Shown here one piece after another: positions 1 through 6,650 of a DNA stretch of 7,630 bases. A program made the position numbers and the translations under genes. The first letter of the stretch is position 1. Each line of letters opens with the position of its first letter. The notes below the pieces were generated by a model. The model was not told where the DNA came from and searched no databases. It worked only from the letters and a program-made list of their open reading frames with translations. Source of the stretch: a bacterium (GTDB lineage Bacteria; Vulcanimicrobiota; Vulcanimicrobiia; Vulcanimicrobiales; SCRA01); NCBI GenBank assembly GCA_028869325.1, contig JAGWST010000231.1, positions 1 to 7,630 of the forward strand, written 5' to 3'.

Positions 1-1
1 A

Positions 2-847
2 GAGGCTGGGCGCCTGAACGATCGTTCGTTGGGCATCTACTCCGACGCTCACGTGCCAAGGCTGCGAGAGATAGCTGCCTTTTGCCGATCGCAAGGCGCG
101 CGGGTTGGGATTCAGCTAGGACATGCTGGGCCCAAGGCCTGGAGCAAGACACAGGGCCGCGGGCCGCTACGCCCCGCCTCTCCCAGCGGGCACCCGTTTG
201 ACGACGGTTGGGTGGTCCCGAGCATGTTGAGCACGGGCGAGATCGAGCTGATATTGGAGGATTGGCGGGCCGCGGCTCGCAGGGCGGTCGCCGCGGAGTT
301 CGACTTCGTCGAAGTGCACGCCGCGCACGGCTATCTCCTGAATTCGTTCCTCTCGCCTTTGACGAATCGGCGCGAGGACGTCTATGGACGTGACCGGACG
401 CGCTTGCTCTTCGAGAGCATCGCTGCGGTACGGAGCGAGATTCCGGCGTCGATGCCGCTCTTCGTCAGGCTCTCGGTCGACGACTTGGCATCGGGCGGAT
501 GGACCTCCGCGGACTCGGAGCGTTTGGCGATCGGACTCGGAGCGGCGGGCGTCGACGCGTTGGACCTCAGCTGGGGCGGGATCACCCCGACGCAGCTCCC
601 CTCGAGCGTGGACAGCAAGCGCTTGGCGGCGAGGCGCGTGCGCCTGGCCGGAGGGCTGCCCGTCGTGGCCGTAGGGCTCGTCGAATCGGCGGCGCAGGCC
701 GAGGAGACACTGGTCGAGGAGATCGCCGATATCGTGGCGATCGGCCGTTTGCTGGTTCATAACCCTTACTGGACGATCGAGGCGGCCGAGACGCTCGCCG
801 ACGGCACGCCGCCAGCCATCGTCTCGCCGTATCTTGCGGCACGCTGA
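2..847 (+). CDS. OYE/YqjM-like NADH:flavin oxidoreductase, 5'-truncated by window edge
   Basis: FMN-dependent oxidoreductase of the Old Yellow Enzyme family, expected to be cytoplasmic and to reduce activated C=C bonds with NAD(P)H. The frame is open from base 2 and already reads like the family (GRL...DLG-like start, then IQLGHAG), so the true start lies upstream; a TTG at 29 is internal. Compared with YqjM (about 338 aa), roughly 60-75 N-terminal residues are missing, including the usual substrate-binding Cys/Tyr region. Visible marks are the HAAHGY motif at 317-334 with its two substrate-binding histidines, FLSPLTNRR just after it, FVRLS for the flavin/phosphate arginine, and the C-terminal barrel phosphate site IVAIGRLLVHNPYW. 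Two unusual residues are seen: HAGPK where the family mostly has HAGRK, and SWGG where SSGG is usual. The stop is 16 bp before ribBA, so the two are probably co-transcribed. The family call is firm; the substrate is unknown, since related proteins act on many enones and cyclic compounds. Confidence 0.9.
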   Translation, partial: EAGRLNDRSLGIYSDAHVPRLREIAAFCRSQGARVGIQLGHAGPKAWSKTQGRGPLRPASPSGHPFDDGWVVPSMLSTGEIELILEDWRAAARRAVAAEFDFVEVHAAHGYLLNSFLSPLTNRREDVYGRDRTRLLFESIAAVRSEIPASMPLFVRLSVDDLASGGWTSADSERLAIGLGAAGVDALDLSWGGITPTQLPSSVDSKRLAARRVRLAGGLPVVAVGLVESAAQAEETLVEEIADIVAIGRLLVHNPYWTIEAAETLADGTPPAIVSPYLAAR

Positions 848-853
848 AGGAGG
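847..853 (+). promoter_or_regulatory. Ribosome binding site of ribBA
   Basis: AAGGAGG begins on the last base of the upstream TGA stop and lies 10 bases before GTG 864. This near-perfect Shine-Dalgarno sequence decides the GTG start over an in-frame TTG at 834 that lies inside the upstream gene. Because it touches the stop codon of the oxidoreductase gene, ribosomes finishing that gene could reinitiate here. Confidence 0.8.
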
Positions 854-863
854 CGGTCCGAAG

Positions 864-2096
864 GTGCAGACCATCGAGGAGGCTATCGCCGAGATCCGCG
901 CCGGCAGGATGGTGGTGGTGCTCGACGACGAGGACCGCGAGAACGAGGGCGATCTGGTGATGGCGGCCCAGATGGTCACGCCGGAGTCGATCAACTTCAT
1001 GCGCAAGGAGGCGGGTGGGCTGGTCTGCGTGCCCTTGATCGGCAAGCGGCTGGACGAGCTGCAGATCCCGGCCATGGTGCACGACAACACCTCGCTGCAC
1101 GAGACGGCCTTCACGGTCTCGATCGAGGCGCGCGGCCGCACGACCACGGGCATCTCGGCGCACGACCGCGCGGCGACGATCCAAGCGTTGCTCGATCCGC
1201 ATGCCAAGCCTTCGGACTTCCTGCGCCCCGGTCACACCTTTCCCTTGCGCGCGCGTGAGGGCGGGGTGCTGGTGCGCGCGGCGCACACGGAGGCGGCGGT
1301 GGACCTGGCGCGGCTGGCGGGCTTCTACCCCGCCGGGGTGATCTGCGAGATCATGAACGATGACGGGAGCATGGCGCGGCTGCCACAGTTGGAGGTCTTC
1401 GCGCAGCGCCACGGATTGCGGGTGATCACGGTCAAGGATCTGATCGCCTACCGGATGCGCAACGAGAAGCTGGTGCACCGCATCGCAGAGTTCGATCTGC
1501 CGACGACCTTTGGGCGCTTTCGCGGGGTGGCGTACGAGACGGTGATCGACGAGGTGTGCCACCTGGCGATGGTGATGGGTGAGATCGGCGACGGCAAGGG
1601 GGTGCTGGTGCGGGTGCACTCGGAGTGTCTGACCGGGGATGCGCTGCACTCCATGCGTTGCGACTGCGCGGTGAACCGCGATGCGGCGCTGGCGATGATC
1701 GCCGGCGAAGGGCGGGGCGTGCTGCTCTACCTGCACCAGGAAGGGCGTGGGATCGGCTTGGCCAACAAGCTGCGCGCCTACGCGCTGCAAGATCAGGGGA
1801 TGGATACGGTGGAGGCTAATCGCGCGCTGGGCTTTCCCGACGACAAGCGCGACTACGGACTGGGCTCGCAGATGCTGATCGACCTGGGCATCAAGACGAT
1901 GCGCATCATCTCCAACAATCCGCGCAAGATCCACGGTCTGGGCGGCTACGGTCTGGAGATCCTCGAGCGGGTACCGCTGAAGACGGAGCCGACGCTGTTC
2001 AACCGGCGCTATCTGGAGGCCAAGCGCGAGAAGCTGGGCCACCTGCTGGAGGAATCGGGGGCGCCGGCCAAGAGTACGCGCTCGGCGGCGGGATGA
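864..2096 (+). CDS. ribBA: Bifunctional DHBP synthase / GTP cyclohydrolase II (RibBA)
   Basis: Cytoplasmic enzyme supplying both branches of riboflavin synthesis: the N-terminal half makes 3,4-dihydroxy-2-butanone 4-phosphate from ribulose 5-phosphate, and the C-terminal half opens GTP to the diaminopyrimidine precursor. The protein is 410 aa from GTG 864, normal for RibBA. RibB domain, about 1-200: DRENEGD (24-30), TTTGIS, HTEAAVDL (H141) and GVICEIMNDDG (E162), all acidic/His active-site elements. GTP cyclohydrolase II domain, about 203-385: zinc cysteines C255, C266 and C268, EGRGIGL, RAYALQD (Y306), KRDY (R329) and NNPRK. These five residues keep constant spacing to E. coli RibA C54/C65/C67/Y105/R128 (numbers from memory), so both activities look intact. 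Slight oddities are CAVNRDAAL after the zinc cysteines, where GxQL is common, and YLHQEG for YLRQEG. Leucine is coded mostly by CTG, more than in the neighbours. Placement between an OYE-type enzyme and a flavin reductase suggests an accessory copy raising flavin supply, but whether another copy exists elsewhere is unknown. Confidence 0.96.
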   Translation: MQTIEEAIAEIRAGRMVVVLDDEDRENEGDLVMAAQMVTPESINFMRKEAGGLVCVPLIGKRLDELQIPAMVHDNTSLHETAFTVSIEARGRTTTGISAHDRAATIQALLDPHAKPSDFLRPGHTFPLRAREGGVLVRAAHTEAAVDLARLAGFYPAGVICEIMNDDGSMARLPQLEVFAQRHGLRVITVKDLIAYRMRNEKLVHRIAEFDLPTTFGRFRGVAYETVIDEVCHLAMVMGEIGDGKGVLVRVHSECLTGDALHSMRCDCAVNRDAALAMIAGEGRGVLLYLHQEGRGIGLANKLRAYALQDQGMDTVEANRALGFPDDKRDYGLGSQMLIDLGIKTMRIISNNPRKIHGLGGYGLEILERVPLKTEPTLFNRRYLEAKREKLGHLLEESGAPAKSTRSAAG

Positions 2097-2584
2097 CCCA
2101 GGCAGTCGATGCGCGGCGCCTGCGCGACGTAGCGGCCGCATTTGCTACAGGCGTCACCATCATTACCACCAGCGACGATTCCGAGCACCACGGATGCGCG
2201 GCAAACGCCGTGACGAGCCTGAGTCTCGACCCGCCGCTCATGTTGCTGTGTCTCGACCATGCTGCAAAGACGCACGCGAAGGCCATCGCGGCACGGAAGT
2301 TCGCCATCAATATCCTGCGGGCAGGTGAGGAGAGTGAGCGAATCTGCCGGCTCTTCGCGGGAAAGGGGGAGCGCAAGTTCGAGGGGCTCGCCTGGCGGCC
2401 GGGCGCCACGGGCGTTCCGATTCTAGAAGCAGCATTTGCCTGGGTAGAATGCAGGCTCGAGCGGACCTACGAGGGTGGCGACCACACCATCTTCATCGGA
2501 CGCGTGGTCTCGGCGGACGCGTTGGACGACGAGCCGTTGATATTCTATCGGGGGCGCTTCCGCCGACTCATCGCAGTCGGTTAG
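2093..2584 (+). CDS. Flavin reductase family protein (RutF/HpaC-like)
   Basis: Small (163 aa) NAD(P)H:flavin oxidoreductase of the split-barrel flavin_reduct family, usually the reductase partner that hands diffusible FMNH2 or FADH2 to a two-component monooxygenase. Family marks: AFATGVTIIT near residues 16-25, the flavin-binding stretch AANAVTSLSLDPPL (36-49), FAINIL (70-75), an FAGKGERKF segment (88-96), the conserved GDHTIFIGRV (129-138) and PLIFYRGRFRRL near the end. The length is normal and no domain is fused. The ATG overlaps the ribBA stop as ATGA, and only a weak GGCGGCGGG-like sequence precedes it, so translation is probably coupled to RibBA. No oxygenase component lies in this window; the neighbouring oxidoreductase is an OYE, which normally takes electrons directly from NAD(P)H. 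The precise relative (RutF, HpaC, NtaB and others) cannot be settled by eye, so no symbol is given. Confidence 0.9.
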   Translation: MTQAVDARRLRDVAAAFATGVTIITTSDDSEHHGCAANAVTSLSLDPPLMLLCLDHAAKTHAKAIAARKFAINILRAGEESERICRLFAGKGERKFEGLAWRPGATGVPILEAAFAWVECRLERTYEGGDHTIFIGRVVSADALDDEPLIFYRGRFRRLIAVG

Positions 2585-2641
2585 GCGAGCGGACGCGCCC
2601 AAGGAGAATCCTCGGGCGGCAGCATATCGCATCCCAGCAAG

Positions 2642-4132
2642 ATGAAGCTACATGAAGCGCTCGATCTGCCGTCCTTGGTGGGGACGCGCGTCGTCGCTGG
2701 TATGCCAGGCCTGGACCGTGACATCCGCGGCGTCCACGTCATCGATATCCCCGAGCCTAGCCTCTACGTGACGGCGGGCCAGGTGCTGCTGATGACGGGC
2801 TATGCGTGGCCCCGCGATGAGCGCTTGCAGTCGCGCCAGGTGGAGTTGCTCGCGGGTCGCGGTCTAGTCGGCCTCGGCCTAGCGGTTCCGCACTTTTTCG
2901 ACCGCTTTGCCGACGGGACGTGCATCGCCGCCGAGCGGTGCGCCTTGACGTTGTTGGAGATACCCTGGGAGGTCCCTTTTGCCGAGATCGTGGAGGACGT
3001 CCATCGCGCGATCTTGATAGAGCAGTACCGCTTGATCGAGCGCTCGGAGCGTATCCATCGCGAGCTGACGAGTGCGGCCTCCGAAGGGGCGACGCTCGAC
3101 GAGCTGGCGCGTACGCTGGGGCGGCTGATCGACCGCGGCGTCTCGTTCGAAGACGCGGAGGGACACATCCTGGCGTCTCATCAACCTGGCACGGCCAGCG
3201 GAGAAGTTGCCGGCTCGCTAAGTGGGCATCGCTGTCCGATTCAGCTCGGCGGTCACGTCGTGGGCACCGTATTCATCGCCGACGCGGGAGCGCCGTTGAC
3301 GGAGTTGGAGTATCGCGCCGCTGAGCATGCCGCACTTGTGGCGGCACTCAAGATCGCGCACCAGCGTGAGCTTACCACGCTGGAGAGCCGCTTGGGCAAC
3401 GCCTTCGTCGCCGCGCTCCTCGAAGGGACCTTCGATCCGACGCCGCAGGCCATCGAGCGCGCGCGGTTGAGTGGCTTCGATCCAGGTGGCACGTATGCCG
3501 TTGCCCTCTTCGTTCTCGATGACTCGCTGCCGATAGACCGCGACGCCTTCCTGCGCCGCGAGCGCTTGGCGCAGCTCCTGTGCCGGCGAATGGAGGACCT
3601 CCATCTGGCCCCGCTGATCAGCGTCGCGCATAACCAAGTGGCCGTTGTGGCTCCAGACGGGAGCGTCTCGAAGATCTGGCGACCACGGGAGTGCGCCGGA
3701 ACGGCAGTGATCGTAGGGCAGGCGCACGAAGGTCTGGCTGGCATCAGAGAGAGCTATCGAGAGGCGTTGCAGTTGCTCCCGTATGGGCAGCGCGGACAGG
3801 TCCGCTACTTTGAGAAGTTGATCTTTCCGCGAGTGATTCTCGGTGATGCGGAGGCGCGCAGGCTCTTCCTGGGCACGTTCTTTGCCGCGCTGGATGCAGA
3901 CAAGCATGGCGAATCCTTGAAGATGACGCTGCTCACCTATGTCGGCGTAGGCTTCCAGATCCGCGATACGGCCCAGAAACTGGCGATCCACCCGAACACG
4001 GTTCGCTATCGCCTCGATCGCGCGAGTCAACTCATGGAACAGTCCTTCGACGATCCTGAGACGCGATTTCGCCTCCAGTTCGCTTCGCATCTCTTGGATG
4101 CGGTCCACAATCGAGCCGCCGAAAACTTGTAG
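2642..4132 (+). CDS. PucR-family transcriptional regulator
   Basis: DNA-binding regulator of the PucR/CdaR type, 496 aa, a typical length. Order: an N-terminal PucR-like ligand domain (about 1-125, with GVHVIDIPEPSLYVTAGQ and a VLLMTGYAW core), a helical linker (about 125-150), a GAF-like sensor segment (about 150-245, with VGTVFIADAG), a CdaR GGDEF-like region (about 270-400), and a C-terminal PucR-type helix-turn-helix at about 430-475 with DTAQKLAIHPNTVRYRLDR, the most diagnostic stretch. Members commonly activate degradation genes for purines, allantoin, amino acids, GABA or aromatics in response to a pathway compound. The start is the only reasonable in-frame ATG, though no strong ribosome binding site is directly upstream; an AAGGAGAA at 2601-2608 is about 33 bases away, too far. 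It lies between the flavin genes and the hydrolase/transporter genes on the same strand, so it probably controls one or both sets. The effector cannot be predicted. Confidence 0.93.
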   Translation: MKLHEALDLPSLVGTRVVAGMPGLDRDIRGVHVIDIPEPSLYVTAGQVLLMTGYAWPRDERLQSRQVELLAGRGLVGLGLAVPHFFDRFADGTCIAAERCALTLLEIPWEVPFAEIVEDVHRAILIEQYRLIERSERIHRELTSAASEGATLDELARTLGRLIDRGVSFEDAEGHILASHQPGTASGEVAGSLSGHRCPIQLGGHVVGTVFIADAGAPLTELEYRAAEHAALVAALKIAHQRELTTLESRLGNAFVAALLEGTFDPTPQAIERARLSGFDPGGTYAVALFVLDDSLPIDRDAFLRRERLAQLLCRRMEDLHLAPLISVAHNQVAVVAPDGSVSKIWRPRECAGTAVIVGQAHEGLAGIRESYREALQLLPYGQRGQVRYFEKLIFPRVILGDAEARRLFLGTFFAALDADKHGESLKMTLLTYVGVGFQIRDTAQKLAIHPNTVRYRLDRASQLMEQSFDDPETRFRLQFASHLLDAVHNRAAENL

Positions 4133-4208
4133 GCGCGAACATGGCTTCCGCTACGCCCGATTGCTAGACTAGAGTCAACGCATGACCTCTTAGGGGGTGG
4201 GTTGACCT
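4133..4208 (+). promoter_or_regulatory. Intergenic leader with possible operator upstream of the hydrolase/transport genes
   Basis: This 76-bp gap is the largest in the window and follows the regulator gene. It holds CTAGACTAG at 4164-4172 (two CTAG half-sites one base apart, itself palindromic around the centre base) inside TTG-N12-CAA (4161-4178). CTAG is generally scarce in high-GC bacterial genomes, so two adjacent copies stand out. An AGGGGG stretch (4192-4197) lies 11 bases before the GTG start and can serve as ribosome binding site. No convincing -35/-10 pair was found. A PucR-protein operator and promoter here is inference from position. Confidence 0.35.
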
Positions 4209-5378
4209 GTGGCAATCTTTTCGTCTACGGAGATGAAGCGCCGGCTTGCGGCTTTCGAGTCGGCGCTCGAGGAACGGCGCATCGACATCGCTCTGGTGCA
4301 CACCGCCGACAACGTGTACTACCTCTCTGGCGTGCCATTGCTCTCCGAGTGGGGGCGGCCCATGTGGGTGGTCGTTCATCCGGGTTCGGAGTCGGCGATC
4401 GTGGGAGCCTCCATCGAGACGGAGAATATGGCGACCTACAGTGCGATCCACCGCGTGCTCAGCTACGTGGATGAGGAGCGTGCGGTCGACGCGTGCTTGA
4501 ACCGCGTCATGAGTGTGGCTGGCGGCGTCCGTGACGCCACTACGCGTTTCGGCATCGAGCGCTCCGCGATGACGATAGATCTCTACGAAGCGCTGCGTGC
4601 CTCGCTGCCGAACGCGACATTCGTGGATATCGGCGAGCTCATCGCAGGATTACGATTGATCAAATCCGGCGAGGAGCTCGAGATCCTAGAGCTGGGCGGC
4701 ACCGTGGCAAAGATCGGCGCGAACGCCTTTTTAGAGACTTTGAGCGAGGGTATCCCGGAGCTCACAGTAGCGGGCCATGCGGTAGCGGAGATGGATCGGG
4801 CGTTGGCTGCGCTCTACCCTGATGGCGCTACGAGCACCTATGCCTATGCGCAGTTTGCGGATCACACGCTGACGCCCCACCTGCATCCGACCGGGAGACG
4901 GCTGCGGCGCGGTGATCTGGTAGCGCTCAACGTCTTTCCGACGATCTGGGGCTACTGCGTGGAGTTGGAGCGGACGTTCGTCTTTGGCGAGGCGACGGCG
5001 GACCAGCAGAGCGTGCTTGACGCCGTCAACGAGGCATTCGACGCCGGGAAGTCCGCGGTTCGGCCCGGTGAGGGTATGGGCGAGATCGATCTGCTTACGC
5101 GCGGCATCTTGCAGCGGCACGGTTACGGGGCGTACATCCGCCACGGTGCTGGCCATGCGCACGGCATCATGATCGGGGCCGCCGCGCGTGAGGAGGGGGG
5201 CGAGCTGCGTGCTTATAACCCCGGCCGGCTTCGCCCGAACATGGCCAACTCCGTCGAGCCCGGCGTCTACCTTCCGAAGGTCGGCGGTTTCCGCCATTCA
5301 GATGTGTTGATCGTAACGGACCAAGGTGCTCGTTGCATCACCGAGTTTCCTAGAGACATTGCCTACGCACATGCGTGA
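4209..5378 (+). CDS. Creatinase-like M24-fold hydrolase
   Basis: 389-aa protein with an N-terminal creatinase/prolidase domain (about 8-145) and a C-terminal pita-bread M24 domain (about 155-385); no signal peptide, so cytoplasmic. Metal-dependent M24 peptidases need Asp, Asp, His, Glu, Glu. Here these positions read N241, E252, H316, E350 and S364, so a dinuclear metal site is unlikely. Instead H224, E254, R327 and E350 align with the Pseudomonas creatinase active-site residues H232, E262, R335 and E358 at a constant offset of 8, and W48-G49-R50 matches its F62-G63-R64 (numbers from memory). The stretch LNVFP...GY...LERT is creatinase-like. Creatinase hydrolyses creatine to sarcosine and urea; this protein may act on creatine or on another guanidino, ureido or amide compound. 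Creatinase Y258 is replaced by C250, so the pocket may differ. The GTG start is preferred because AGGGGG precedes it; ATG 4233 is an alternative. It lies 15 bp before the transporter genes. An automatic pipeline may call it Xaa-Pro peptidase. Confidence 0.85.
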   Translation: MAIFSSTEMKRRLAAFESALEERRIDIALVHTADNVYYLSGVPLLSEWGRPMWVVVHPGSESAIVGASIETENMATYSAIHRVLSYVDEERAVDACLNRVMSVAGGVRDATTRFGIERSAMTIDLYEALRASLPNATFVDIGELIAGLRLIKSGEELEILELGGTVAKIGANAFLETLSEGIPELTVAGHAVAEMDRALAALYPDGATSTYAYAQFADHTLTPHLHPTGRRLRRGDLVALNVFPTIWGYCVELERTFVFGEATADQQSVLDAVNEAFDAGKSAVRPGEGMGEIDLLTRGILQRHGYGAYIRHGAGHAHGIMIGAAAREEGGELRAYNPGRLRPNMANSVEPGVYLPKVGGFRHSDVLIVTDQGARCITEFPRDIAYAHA

Positions 5379-5379
5379 T

Positions 5380-5385
5380 AGGAGG
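5380..5385 (+). promoter_or_regulatory. Ribosome binding site of the substrate-binding protein gene
   Basis: AGGAGG lies 8 bases before ATG 5394. It favours this start over an in-frame ATG at 5424, which has no such site, and so gives a 13-residue charged region before the twin-arginine signal core. Confidence 0.75.
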
Positions 5386-5393
5386 CGATAGAG

Positions 5394-6632
5394 ATGGCAT
5401 TCCGTGAGGGTGAGCCACGTACCATGAGCCGCCGGCGCTTTACCGCGCTTGCGTCGGCCAGCTTGGCGGCGTCGGCGGGTTTGGCATCGGCGCCCGCGTG
5501 GGCCGTGGGCCAAGAGATTCCGATCGGCGCCTTGATGCCGCTCACGGGCGCGGGCGGCCCCTTTGGGCAGAACATGATGAAGGCGGTTCGCTCTGCGGTC
5601 GATCAAATTAACGCAACAGGCGGGCCGTTGGGGCGGAGGATTCGCCTCTATCAAGAGGATGACCAGACGGATCCCGACGCGGCGGTGCGCGCGGCGAAGA
5701 AACTTATCGAGGTGAACAAGGTCAGCGCGGTGATCGGCACCTGGGCCAGCGGCGTGACGCTGGCCGTGGCGCCCGTTTGTCAAGCCAGTAAGGTCGTGGA
5801 GATGAGCACGTCCGGTGCGACCAAGATCACCACGATCCAGAAGCAGGGCTTTGTCTTTCGCACCGAACCTGACGATACGCTATTCGGGCGTGCCTACGCG
5901 GAGTTCGCCGCGGTACGCGGGTGGAAGCGCGTCGCCATCCTGGGTTTGAACGTGCCGTTCACGGTGACTACGGTGTCAAACTTCCGCCAGGCGTTTGAAG
6001 CCCATGGCGGCAAAGTGCTGAGCTACGACACGTACAATCAGAGCCAGACGACCTTCCGCAGCGAGACGTTGAAGGCGGCGCAGGGCAAGCCGGACTTCAT
6101 TCTGGTGTCCGGCTACGAGCCCGACGTCACGGGAATTCTCCGCTCGGCGTACGAGAACGGGCTCCACGCGACGTTCCTCGTTCCCGGCTTCTCCGTCTCG
6201 GATACGTTGATCAAAAATGCCGGACCCGCCGCGGAGGGGTTGCTCCTCGTGCAGGAGGGCGTTGCCGAAGGTTCACCCGCGTACAAGGAGGTGGTCTCCG
6301 CATTGGGCGGCAGCGAGTATTACTCGTTCGCAGCGCAGACCTGGGACCAGATCCAGCTGGTGGCGTTGGCGATCGAGGCTGCTAAATCTGCGACAGGCAG
6401 CGCGATCAATCATGGGATACACGCCGTCTCAGGCCCCCCGGGGACAAAGGTCAGCTCGTTCGCCGCAGGGGTGCCGCTGCTCCGTAAGGGCAAAAAGATC
6501 AACTATGAGGGCGCCTCGGGCGCGATCGACTTCGACGCCAACGGAAACATCACCACGGCGAACTTTCGCATCGCCGAAGTACGGGGCGGAAAGGTGGTGC
6601 CCGTCCAGCTGGTCAAGAACGTGCACTTCTAG
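5394..6632 (+). CDS. Liv-type ABC transporter substrate-binding protein with Tat signal
   Basis: Extracytoplasmic ligand-binding component of a branched-chain amino-acid-family (HAAT) importer, 412 aa. The N-terminus carries a twin-arginine signal: SRRRFTAL at residues 12-19, a hydrophobic Ala/Leu/Ser core, and a likely signal-peptidase site after APAWA (A37). The mature part is a type I periplasmic binding fold (Peripla_BP_6): IPIGALMPLTG at its start, INATGGPLGRRI, the DDQTDPDAAVRAAKKLI helix, GTWASGVTLAVAP for ligand contact, and GASGAIDFDANGNI near the end. No lipobox cysteine follows the signal, so the protein is probably soluble or held by the permease. It is first of the transport genes and lies 18 bp before the permease gene. 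The ligand cannot be read from sequence: this family binds amino acids, amides, urea, and aromatic or heterocyclic acids. Its place next to a creatinase-like hydrolase suggests a nitrogenous small molecule. Confidence 0.93.
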   Translation: MAFREGEPRTMSRRRFTALASASLAASAGLASAPAWAVGQEIPIGALMPLTGAGGPFGQNMMKAVRSAVDQINATGGPLGRRIRLYQEDDQTDPDAAVRAAKKLIEVNKVSAVIGTWASGVTLAVAPVCQASKVVEMSTSGATKITTIQKQGFVFRTEPDDTLFGRAYAEFAAVRGWKRVAILGLNVPFTVTTVSNFRQAFEAHGGKVLSYDTYNQSQTTFRSETLKAAQGKPDFILVSGYEPDVTGILRSAYENGLHATFLVPGFSVSDTLIKNAGPAAEGLLLVQEGVAEGSPAYKEVVSALGGSEYYSFAAQTWDQIQLVALAIEAAKSATGSAINHGIHAVSGPPGTKVSSFAAGVPLLRKGKKINYEGASGAIDFDANGNITTANFRIAEVRGGKVVPVQLVKNVHF

Positions 6633-6650
6633 AGCTGCGACGGAGGCCAG

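Noticed and set aside
834..863. TTG start adding ten residues to RibBA
   Set aside because: The extension overlaps the upstream gene, encodes residues unlike RibBA N-termini, and the strong AAGGAGG is placed for GTG 864.
167..1207. 346-codon minus-strand open frame across the OYE/ribBA junction
   Set aside because: It spans two well-supported plus-strand genes, has no family motifs, and its composition matches reverse-complement shadow coding.
582..2141. 519-codon open frame on the minus strand opposite ribBA
   Set aside because: It is the antisense shadow of a high-GC gene: it encodes a His/Gln/Arg-rich low-complexity product with no recognisable domain, while the plus strand carries an unmistakable RibBA.
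2585..2641. Terminator or promoter between the flavin reductase and regulator genes
   Set aside because: No GC hairpin with a T-run and no recognisable -35/-10 pair was found in these 57 bases; an AAGGAGAA is present but too distant from the start codon.
3218..4108. 296-codon minus-strand open frame inside the PucR-family gene
   Set aside because: The plus-strand reading has clear PucR domains and helix-turn-helix; the antisense product resembles nothing known to me.
4142..4170. Sigma-70 promoter in the 4133-4208 gap (TAGACT as a -10)
   Set aside because: The -10 match is 4/6 and the spaced -35 (TGGCTT) is poor, so it is not strong enough to list as a promoter.
4209..5378. Ectoine hydrolase (DoeA/EutD) as the identity of the M24-fold protein
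   Set aside because: The LNVFP...LERT and SVEPG segments match creatinase better than the corresponding parts of EutD as I recall them, and no ectoine-pathway neighbour is present.
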